Part shown: positions 6,114 through 11,576 of the stretch, piece by piece
Position numbering within the stretch: the stretch's first letter is position 1
Layout: every line of letters begins with the position of its first letter
Assembly: GCA_024640925.1 (NCBI GenBank)
Contig: JAHEEB010000049.1
Location: forward strand, 1 to 11,576
Direction: 5' to 3'
Source of the DNA: Bacteroidota bacterium
GTDB taxonomy: Bacteria > Bacteroidota > Bacteroidia > Bacteroidales > UBA10428
Length of the DNA stretch: 11,576 nucleotides
Position numbers and translations under genes: made by a program
The notes under the pieces: model-generated
What the model saw: only the letters and a program-made list of their open reading frames with translations
Databases searched by the model: none
Told to the model about the DNA's origin: nothing

Positions 6114-7916
6114 ATGGAAAAGAAATTCTACTTTACAGTTGTATTGGTTATGTGCTTCAGCTCTTTATTGCTTTCACAGAACCCGGTTGACAGCATTGTT
6201 GATGAAAATAATGGCTTCAATGGATATTTAGTCTGTCCCGTTGGAGCAACACAGTCTGATTTTTATGCTCAATCATTTATCGCCAACGTAGATACAATTA
6301 TGCGTTTTGGGGTTATTATTAACCAAAAAAGCCCAGAAGGTCAGGTTATATTATCCATTGCAGCCGATACCTCTGGTAAGCCAAATGTAACAAACCCATT
6401 GTACCAGGGGGAGTTAATAGATCCCACAACCGATACCGTTTGGTTTTATGAAGAAGTGATTAAAATCCCTGTTACCCTTGGTCAAAAATATTATGTTTTG
6501 ATTGATGGAATAAATAATGCAGGGGCAACAGGATCTGCTCAAATTGGACTTTCCGATACATATACTGACAGCTATGAATACATGATCTATTCAAATAATG
6601 GTGGATCTAGTTGGACGAATTATGGAGGTATATTAGCCATTTATGTTGAAGGCACACCGGGAAATTACCCGGTTACTTTCGCGGTAACAGATACTTCAGA
6701 CGACGATACGGTTGCTTTTGAAGGAGTAAATATATCGTTTGAAAATTATGGTGATAAATTAACTGATGAGTTGGGGTTAGTTGCATATGACCAGGTATAT
6801 TTCACCGGGGGTGATTCGATTCAATGGACAGCAACTAAATTAGGCTACTATACACGATCGGGATATGTTAAAATATCCGATACAACAACGATTAATATTA
6901 TTTTAACTCGGATACCAGTATATTCAGTAACATTTACCGTGAGCGATACAAACGGCAGTCCTATTGAAGGAGCCTCTGTTGCTCTCGATGTTTATGGAGA
7001 TATGATTACAGATGCTTACGGTATGGTTGTGTATGATACTGCATATGAAACTTTTGAACCAGGGATACCTTACCAGATATCCTTTGCCGGTTATTATCCG
7101 GTTAACGATAGCCTGGTTTTAACATCCGATACGGTTATAAACATAGAAATGGTTCATTATCCTTATTATAAAATAATCTTCCGTGTAACAGATAGCTCAG
7201 CATATGTTGAAGGGGTTAATGTAGCTCTTGCCGGCTATGGCAATGAGATTACAAATGCTGACGGATTGGCTGTTTTTGATAGCGAAATATACACTGCCGG
7301 CGAAAGCCTGACCTATGAGGTAACCTTTGCCGATTATTATCCGGTTAGCGATAGCCTGGTTTTAACATCCGATACGGTTATAAACATAGAAATGGTTCAT
7401 TATCCTTATTATAAAATAATCTTCCGTGTAACAGATGGCTCAGCATACGCTGAAGGGGTTAATGTAGCTCTTGCCGGCTATGGCAATGAGACTACAAATG
7501 CTGATGGATTGGCTGTTTTTGATAGCGTAATATACACTGCCGGCGAAAGCCTGACCTATGAGGTAACCGGAACCGGAATCAATACAGCTACCGGTAATAT
7601 AGTAATCGATACAGCCAAAACAATTAATGTTGTTGTGAGCTATCACGTTGGAATTTCTGGAATATCAAAGGAAAACATTAAAGTTTATCCTAATCCGTTT
7701 ACCGGGTATATTGAATTGAGCCTCGGGCACATTATTGCAGATTTTACATTTGTGTTGTATAATTCAGCCGGACAAGTTGTTTTAAACGAAGTTTTAAGTA
7801 ATCAAACACCTGAAAGCCTGATTAGAATCAATACCGAAGGGTTGGAAAAAGGAATTTATTTCTATCAATTGATTACTAAACAAGAAAGCTGGAGCGATAC
7901 TATTATAAAAAATTAG
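6114..7916 (+). CDS. Secreted repeat protein with a type IX secretion C-terminal sorting domain
   Basis: The protein has 600 residues. Its parts are: a signal peptide (about 1-21, KKFYFTVVLVMCFSSLLLS); a beta-rich domain (about 35-180, AQSFIANVDTIMRFGVIIN through AIYVEG); four beta-sandwich repeats of about 80 residues (185-265, 269-347, 350-428, 431-509) with the pattern VTFxVxD...VEGVNVALxGYG...TxxDGLAVFD, like carboxypeptidase-regulatory-type Ig folds; and a Por/T9SS type A sorting domain (about 518-600) with KVYPNPFTGYIELSL and GLEKGIYFYQL. It should cross the outer membrane through the T9SS and be surface-attached or released. Repeats 3 and 4 are nearly identical in DNA, a recent duplication. 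It is on the strand opposite the cassette genes, with no cassette boxes around it. Ligand or function is unknown. Confidence 0.9.
   Translation: MEKKFYFTVVLVMCFSSLLLSQNPVDSIVDENNGFNGYLVCPVGATQSDFYAQSFIANVDTIMRFGVIINQKSPEGQVILSIAADTSGKPNVTNPLYQGELIDPTTDTVWFYEEVIKIPVTLGQKYYVLIDGINNAGATGSAQIGLSDTYTDSYEYMIYSNNGGSSWTNYGGILAIYVEGTPGNYPVTFAVTDTSDDDTVAFEGVNISFENYGDKLTDELGLVAYDQVYFTGGDSIQWTATKLGYYTRSGYVKISDTTTINIILTRIPVYSVTFTVSDTNGSPIEGASVALDVYGDMITDAYGMVVYDTAYETFEPGIPYQISFAGYYPVNDSLVLTSDTVINIEMVHYPYYKIIFRVTDSSAYVEGVNVALAGYGNEITNADGLAVFDSEIYTAGESLTYEVTFADYYPVSDSLVLTSDTVINIEMVHYPYYKIIFRVTDGSAYAEGVNVALAGYGNETTNADGLAVFDSVIYTAGESLTYEVTGTGINTATGNIVIDTAKTINVVVSYHVGISGISKENIKVYPNPFTGYIELSLGHIIADFTFVLYNSAGQVVLNEVLSNQTPESLIRINTEGLEKGIYFYQLITKQESWSDTIIKN
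7090..7568 (+). repeat. 243-bp near-identical tandem repeat inside the T9SS gene
   Basis: The segment from TTATTATCCGGTT (7091) recurs at 7334, an offset of 243 bp (81 codons). The two copies differ at only a few positions over about 235 bp. The unit spans an Ig-like repeat, so gain or loss of a unit keeps the frame. Confidence 0.85.
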
Positions 7917-7930
7917 ACTATCAAAATAAT

Positions 7931-7981
7931 TGTGGAGGTAAGGTGCACTGGCGGACATAGTCCGCCAGCCATCTACTCGAT
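7931..7981 (+). ncRNA. Group II intron 3' end remnant (domain VI)
   Basis: GTGGAGGTAAGG resembles the domain V-VI junction (GTGGTGTGAGAGG) of the other copies. It is followed by a perfect hairpin CTGGCGGAC/GTCCGCCAG (7948-7968) and CTACTCGAT ending at 7981. CTACTCGATTAG is identical to the 3' junction of the complete intron. The next bases, TAGCGGTAGTGC, are the end box of the GNAT cassette. No domain V or ORF remains; the T9SS gene ends 14 nt upstream. Confidence 0.5.
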
Positions 7982-8527
7982 TAGCGGTAGTGCTTATCTG
8001 TTTAGTGTTTTCATTTCCTTAAATCCCTTTTAAGATAAATCATATCAACAAGTTGTATATCACCCTCGAAAATAGGGTGGTCGTAATTGTCTACAAAAAA
8101 ATTCTTTACTCGATATGACTTTTCAAATCCACAACTTTCATAAAACGATAATATTGCCGGCGTTTCACCTGTCCCGACAAGCATCGTTTTATAGTCATTT
8201 TTGTAAAAATCAAATATGAAATTTATCAATGATCTACCATACCCTTTGCCCTGATATTTCTCATATGTCGCTATGTTTTTCAATTCACAGGTTTCACTGT
8301 TTATTGGCATTACAACACAAACACTTTTCAAATCATCGTCAAATAAAGCAAACAAGTCTCCATTCGGCAAATAGTTGTCAATCATATTTTCCTGCTCGTC
8401 TGCCAACAACAATAAGTCAAGGAATTGTTTTTTATTTTCGATAATTTTTTCAATTTTCATCTTATCTCTGTTGTTTCCTAATTTATTAAATTTCATTTTC
8501 CGCTGTATCGCCCAGCATTACCGCTAA
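7982..8527 (-). mobile_element. Integron-type cassette carrying a GNAT acetyltransferase
   Basis: The minus-strand start is GTTAGCGGTAATGC (8528-8515). The end, read as the reverse complement, is TTAGCGGTAGTGC (7982-7994), identical but for one base. The cassette is about 546 bp around a single gene. The start abuts repeat copy 2; the end abuts an intron remnant, so its attC body is lost or displaced. Confidence 0.68.
8011..8460 (-). CDS. GNAT family N-acetyltransferase
   Basis: With the start [10 protein letters not shown] at 8460 the protein has 149 residues. The frame extends to an ATG at 8496, adding 12 residues. I prefer the inner start because the extra residues ([11 protein letters not shown]) look unlike the fold. 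The acetyl-CoA-binding motif A is [20 protein letters not shown] (QGKGYG is the pyrophosphate loop), preceded by the beta strand [16 protein letters not shown]. Motif B is [20 protein letters not shown]. It should transfer an acetyl group from acetyl-CoA to an amine; the substrate is unknown, and a drug, a toxin or a metabolite are all possible. GNATs are frequent integron cargo. It is the only gene of its cassette, downstream of repeat copy 2. Confidence 0.88.
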   Translation of the reverse strand: MKIEKIIENKKQFLDLLLLADEQENMIDNYLPNGDLFALFDDDLKSVCVVMPINSETCELKNIATYEKYQGKGYGRSLINFIFDFYKNDYKTMLVGTGETPAILSFYESCGFEKSYRVKNFFVDNYDHPIFEGDIQLVDMIYLKRDLRK

Positions 8528-8725
8528 CTCCTTATACGCACATAAAAACTGCACCTATTTTCCACATTTGGTACTATAAGTGCACTTCCCATTCTTTACT
8601 TCTCCATCTGTCTTCCATTTTTACTAAATAAAAATCCACCACAATATACCAAACTCCATGTTATCTGTCAATAAGTTTGTGAATAAAATAAAAAGGTTGT
8701 TTTCAACCTGCTAAGAACAGGTGTT
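8526..8725 (-). repeat. Cassette-upstream repeat, copy 2 (promoter-bearing)
   Basis: The closest relative of copy 1: the first about 60 bases of each differ at few positions. It starts at the GNAT cassette box (CCGCTAACTCCTTATACG) and ends near GAACAGGTG. The hairpin arm TAGGTGCA has mutated to ACGCACA here and is not compensated, so the hairpin may not be essential. The minus-strand promoter is kept at 8643-8671. Confidence 0.8.
8643..8671 (-). promoter_or_regulatory. Promoter in repeat copy 2, reading into the GNAT cassette
   Basis: On the minus strand TTGACA (8671-8666), 17 nt, TATATT (8648-8643). Box sequences and spacing are identical to copy 1. It lies about 185 nt upstream of the preferred GNAT start. 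Confidence 0.5.
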
Positions 8726-8743
8726 GCAAGCTCATTCTGTTTG

Positions 8744-9148
8744 TTTTTAACCAACCCCAACCTTAGTAAGGGGCAATAACAAGGCGGTGGAACATAATAC
8801 CAACAAGCTGGTTTTAAACTGTTCTTTTTTTTTAGTACCCGAATAAAATCATTTTTCTTTGTAGTTAAAAAGAAGTCAACCTGGCAGCGTCTTCAGACCT
8901 GCCAGCGTTGTTGAAAAAAGTAACTAGAAAACATCAAAAATTCTTTAACCACAGTTTTAGGTTTTAGATAATTTTTTTTATATAATTTCCCGTTTCTCTT
9001 ATCAGTGTAATCGGGTTAATCTGTTATAATCTGCGGTTCAGACATTTTCTCCTGCACACCAAATCTTTCTTTTATGTAAAAACTCTATGTATGCACAAAT
9101 CTGTTATTGCCCCTTACTAAGGCCTTACTAAGGGGTTGGGGTTTTTAA
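8744..9148. repeat. Non-coding 405-bp element bounded by imperfect inverted repeats
   Basis: TTTTTAACCAACCCCAACC plus TTAGTAAGGGGCAATAAC (8744-8780) returns inverted at 9103-9148 (GTTATTGCCCCTTACTAAGG... to GGGGTTTTTAA). The right arm holds an extra tandem copy of the 11-mer CCTTACTAAGG. The interior has no ORF of note but includes a palindrome CTGGCAG-C-GTCT-TC-AGAC-CTGCCAG at 8881-8905. It may be a MITE-like insertion or a non-coding cassette remnant. I could not identify a target-site duplication. Confidence 0.5.
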
Positions 9149-9406
9149 TCAAAAATACCATATGTATTTGCCTGCAATTCGGAGCGTGGCCATATCAAAG
9201 TCTAATCTTTTAAAAGAGGTAGTAGATTTTTTCGTTCTCCCACTGCTTTCTTTTCTATCCTTACTGACTGTTTTTAATAGCAAAACTTGAAAAAACATGC
9301 TTTATCTACCTCTTTGTTTTTTAATTTACCTCTCTGATTTTAGCGTGTTTACCCTTTATCCCTGAAGAGAAGTCCATAGCCGCCAGGCCGGGTTTTAGTT
9401 CAACCG
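9149..9406. other. Gene-free stretch with a long imperfect hairpin
   Basis: AT-rich, no credible ORF. AAAGAGGTAGTAGAT (9213-9227) pairs with ATCTACCTCTTT (9304-9315) apart from a 3-base bulge, giving a hairpin about 100 nt long. Its size and bulge resemble a worn attC, but I find no R'/R'' boxes next to it. Nothing else recognised. Confidence 0.3.
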
Positions 9407-9443
9407 GGAGTTCATGTTTGGGCTTACAGCCCACATGAACTCC
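9407..9443. other. Strong hairpin at the end of the TIR cassette
   Basis: GGAGTTCATG (9407-9416) pairs with CATGAACTCC (9434-9443), and TGGGCT with AGCCCA inside, leaving a TT bulge and a 3-nt loop. An outer pair, GCCAGGCC (9382-9389) with GGCCGCTGGC (9452-9461), encloses it. It lies just 3' of the TIR gene end box. It could be part of an attC, a domain VI of another degraded intron (the plus strand then reads CTATTTAT before TTGGCC), or an RNA 3' end. There is no U-tract after it on the minus strand. Confidence 0.4.
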
Positions 9444-9449
9444 TATTTA

Positions 9450-11004
9450 TTGGCCGCTGGCATTTATTATTATTATGTTTATTTCAATGTTAGTGAATCT
9501 TTCATTTTAGCCTTGGCTGATTTTAATATCTCAACTAGCTTTTTATTTTCCTCTTCTCGGGAAAGGTAAACTTGAGAAAGTCTTGCATGCGTATAATCAG
9601 ATTTATCATTTATTTTTAGAGCGGAATTCAAAAAGTGTTCGGCTTTATCAAAGAATCCCTTATTATTATATAAATTACCAATATTTGAAAGAATCCAGTC
9701 CTCATTATTATTAGCTAAATCATTTGCTTTCTCATATGATGTTAAGGCTAAATTTGAAAATTCCAAATCTAAATAAGCATTACCTAAAAGCGTCCAATAC
9801 GTTGAATCTGTGCTATTGATTTTAATAAGCTCTTTATAAAGAAGTACACAGATATCTTTATGTCCTAAATCATAGCATGTCCTTGCTAATTTATAAAGAA
9901 TCTGCTCATTGTTTGGATATTCAGTAAAACCATTATATAAAATTTCTAATGCAGATTCTTTTTTGTCAATAGAAGTAAATAGTGATGAGAGTTTTATAAA
10001 CAAACCAGGATCTTTCAATAACTTCATTGATTCATTTAAAAATTCAAAGGCTTCATCTTTTTGATTTATTTCCATCAAGCAATCAATTTTAAGATTTGTA
10101 AGCGTTATTTTTCTTTGACAATGTATTAAACCTTCTTCAATAATCTCAATGGCTTTTGAATATAGATTATTGGAAAATAAGGTATTTGCATAAGCCAAAT
10201 AACTTAAATTATTTGTTTTATTCTCATTAATTAATTTTTCATATTCTGCTTTGCCAATTTGAGCATCTTTTTGGAACTTTGCATAGCAAATATATCCTTT
10301 GAATGTAACCTTGTCATCATTGTCTTTACTATTTCGAATCATCTTATTTAAAGACTTTATTGCGGAATCATATTCTTTTTTCACAAATAACATTTCAAAC
10401 CAATCTTCTGAATTATTATCTTTTTTTGTTTCTACTGTTTTTTGAGAATCAATCTCAGGTTCATCATTTAATTTCTTGGAGCCTCCATTTTTAATTATTG
10501 CTTCCCTAATCTTGTGTGAGGCACTTCCCGTAGCAGCTTGAAGATTATTATCAGTCCTTGATGTTTCATATTTTGCTGGTGTAACACCAATAAGGTCAGT
10601 GGGAAGATGAAACTCCTTGTTATCTGGAATAACTATAAAACAACTCTTTCGGCCAAGCCTACCAATAAATAATCCTAACTCAAATAAAACATTATCTCTA
10701 ATTGCTAAATCTTTTTTCCCTCTAATCATAATATGGTCATCGGGAGTAAATACGAATACACCAAAATCACATGTGTCTAAAAGAGATAACAATGATTCTA
10801 AAGATGATTCTGATAAATTAAATATACCTTGAGACCAAACAGTTGTCTCAGAAATGTATTTTAAGTTTTCCTGAATAGCGTATGCAACATCTAGTCCTTC
10901 TACAGATGAGGCAATAAATAGTCTGTATTTGCTCATGATTTATATTTAATAATAACCTGATTCAATATATTATTTGCATTGTAACAAATTTTGCTTGCGG
11001 CCAA
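9450..11004 (-). mobile_element. Integron-type cassette carrying the TIR-TPR gene
   Basis: The minus-strand start is GTTGGCCGCAAGC (11005-10993). The end, as the reverse complement, is TTGGCCGCTGGC (9450-9461), matching at 10 of 12 positions. The cassette is about 1.55 kb and filled by one gene. The end box reads AAT instead of AAC, as in the two cassettes whose end boxes are joined to intron remnants. The start abuts repeat copy 3. Confidence 0.62.
9479..10936 (-). CDS. TIR-like domain (CAP12/Pycsar type) fused to TPR repeats, candidate antiphage NADase
   Basis: The protein has 485 residues. Residues 1-150 form a TIR-like domain of the predicted nucleotide-binding kind (PF10137 group): YRLFIASSVEGLDVAYAIQ at the start, VWSQGIFNLSES, DFGVFVFTPDD and RDNVLFELGLFIGRLGR, then LPTDLIGVTPAKY. 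Glu86 in FELG is the expected catalytic Glu of NAD-cleaving TIRs. A linker with charged residues (about 152-178) follows, then TPR-like helices to the end, for example SYLAYANTLFSNNLYSKAIE and WTLLGNAYLDLEFSNLAL. No signal peptide or membrane segment, so cytoplasmic. TIR domains of this type are effectors in CBASS and Pycsar, but no cyclase gene is adjacent, so the TPRs probably do the sensing (inference). Single gene of a cassette, downstream of repeat copy 3. Confidence 0.85.
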   Translation of the reverse strand: MSKYRLFIASSVEGLDVAYAIQENLKYISETTVWSQGIFNLSESSLESLLSLLDTCDFGVFVFTPDDHIMIRGKKDLAIRDNVLFELGLFIGRLGRKSCFIVIPDNKEFHLPTDLIGVTPAKYETSRTDNNLQAATGSASHKIREAIIKNGGSKKLNDEPEIDSQKTVETKKDNNSEDWFEMLFVKKEYDSAIKSLNKMIRNSKDNDDKVTFKGYICYAKFQKDAQIGKAEYEKLINENKTNNLSYLAYANTLFSNNLYSKAIEIIEEGLIHCQRKITLTNLKIDCLMEINQKDEAFEFLNESMKLLKDPGLFIKLSSLFTSIDKKESALEILYNGFTEYPNNEQILYKLARTCYDLGHKDICVLLYKELIKINSTDSTYWTLLGNAYLDLEFSNLALTSYEKANDLANNNEDWILSNIGNLYNNKGFFDKAEHFLNSALKINDKSDYTHARLSQVYLSREEENKKLVEILKSAKAKMKDSLTLK

Positions 11005-11200
11005 CTCCTTATAGGTGCAATAAAACCACACCTATTTTCCATATTTCGTACTATAGGTGCACTTTTCCTTCCTTTCTTCTCCATCTGTTTTCCATTTTAA
11101 GTAAATAATCTACCCCAATATACAACCTCCGCCGTTATCTTCCAATACCTTCCTGTATATAATAATCAATAAGTTTTCAACTAGTAAGTTATTAACAGAC
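11003..11200 (-). repeat. Cassette-upstream repeat, copy 3 (promoter-bearing)
   Basis: The most diverged copy. It starts at the TIR cassette box (GGCCAACTCCTTATAGGTGCA), keeps CTATAGGTGCACTTTTC and the TCTTCTCCATCTG block, and ends near ATTAACAGA. The hairpin is shortened to TAGGTG/CACCTA. The promoter boxes are kept at the same spacing. The gene-free stretch 10937-11231 holds only this repeat and the gene leader. Confidence 0.78.
11117..11145 (-). promoter_or_regulatory. Promoter in repeat copy 3, reading into the TIR cassette
   Basis: On the minus strand TTGGAA (11145-11140), 17 nt, TATATT (11122-11117). The upstream box is weaker than TTGACA in copies 1 and 2, but the spacing is the same although the sequence around it differs. 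It lies about 180 nt upstream of the TIR gene start. Confidence 0.42.
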
Positions 11201-11272
11201 AGGGAGCAGGAATAAAAAAACGCTGTAAACATTAATCTTCGTTTAAACAAACTACTCTACCCTTCCCGAGGA

Positions 11273-11576
11273 TCGTTGCAGATTCGACAAAGATCGTTGC
11301 AGATTCAATAAAAGTTACTGCAGATTCGACAAAGATCGTTGCAGATTCGATAAAAGTTACTGCAGATTCGACAAAGATCGTTGCAGATTTGAAAAAAGTT
11401 ACTGCAGATTCAATAAAGATCATTGCAGATTCAACAAAGATCATTGCAGATTCGATAAAAGTTGTTGCAGATTCGACAAAGATCATAGCAGATTTGAAAA
11501 AAGTTACTGCAGATTCGATAAAAGTTACTGCAGATTCAATAAAAGTTGTTGCAGATTCGACAAAGATCATAGCAGA
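11273..11576. repeat. 21-bp tandem repeat running off the window
   Basis: At least 14 units of a 21-bp repeat (type unit GTTGCAGATTCGACAAAGATC). Units vary at a few fixed positions (GTT/ACT/ATT/ATA, TCG/TCA/TTG, ACA/ATA/AAA, ATC/GTT). Because 21 is a multiple of three, both strands stay open. Plus reads VADSTKI-type heptads with no ATG after the TAA at 11253-11255 region or upstream start in view; minus reads FVESATI-type heptads ending LGKGRVVCLNED. I cannot tell which strand, if either, is coding, since synonymous changes occur in both readings. Confidence 0.85.

Noticed and set aside
9407..9443. Rho-independent terminator of the TIR gene
   Set aside because: The stem is strong, but the minus strand has no U-tract after it, and it overlaps cassette-end structure.
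9479..10936. Part of a CBASS or Pycsar operon
   Set aside because: No cyclase (CD-NTase or Pyc) gene is present on either side, and the C-terminus is TPR rather than STING or a cyclic-nucleotide sensor.
11232..11570. A complete minus-strand gene of 112 codons
   Set aside because: The start is an arbitrary Met inside the repeat, and the plus strand is equally open. Kept as a repeat only.
11273..11576. CRISPR array
   Set aside because: The units are contiguous 21-mers with no spacers and no cas genes nearby.

Overview
The window looks like Bacteroidota DNA. Supporting signs are AT-rich intergenic sequence, a protein with a type IX secretion (Por) C-terminal sorting domain, lipoproteins with short lipoboxes, starts without clear Shine-Dalgarno sites, and a Bacteroidetes-style DUF1566/Avd remnant. 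I could not assign a genus.

The main structure is a set of co-oriented integron-type gene cassettes read on the minus strand, right to left: a TIR-TPR protein (9479-10936), a GNAT acetyltransferase (8011-8460), a small Sel1/TPR-like lipoprotein (4432-4941), a two-gene unit of unknown function (4282-3449), and an S8 peptidase lipoprotein (204-1439). In all five, the sequence at the cassette start (a GTTRRRY-like box) reappears as its reverse complement at the cassette end, which is what integron excision and insertion predict. Two complete attC-like imperfect hairpins are visible (4290-4423, and 3340-3464 continued at 1481-1485). No integron integrase is present, so this is either part of a larger integron or a cluster of attC sites lacking an integrase.

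Group II introns sit in these recombination sites. A full-length, endonuclease-less intron (1486-3339, minus strand) splits one attC exactly at GT^TAGGC. Intron 3' ends (domain VI with or without domain V) on the plus strand abut the end boxes of the S8 and GNAT cassettes (1-181 and about 7931-7981), and possibly that of the TIR cassette.

Three about 200-bp repeats (5111-5313, 8526-8725, 11003-11200) each end at the start box of a cassette (lipoprotein, GNAT, TIR). Each carries a promoter-like TTGACA/TTGGAA-N17-TATATT pointing into that cassette.

Between the GNAT and lipoprotein cassettes lies a non-cassette block: a plus-strand secreted repeat protein (6114-7916) and, divergent from it, the remains of a diversity-generating retroelement (a broken DUF1566 variable protein at 5717-6055 and an Avd fragment at 5434-5622) with no template repeat or DGR reverse transcriptase in the window. 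The 700 bp between the GNAT and TIR cassettes hold a 405-bp element bounded by inverted repeats. The right edge runs into a 21-bp tandem repeat. The cassette genes look like a typical mixed accessory cargo: one probable antiphage NADase, one acetyltransferase and several unknown exported or membrane proteins.
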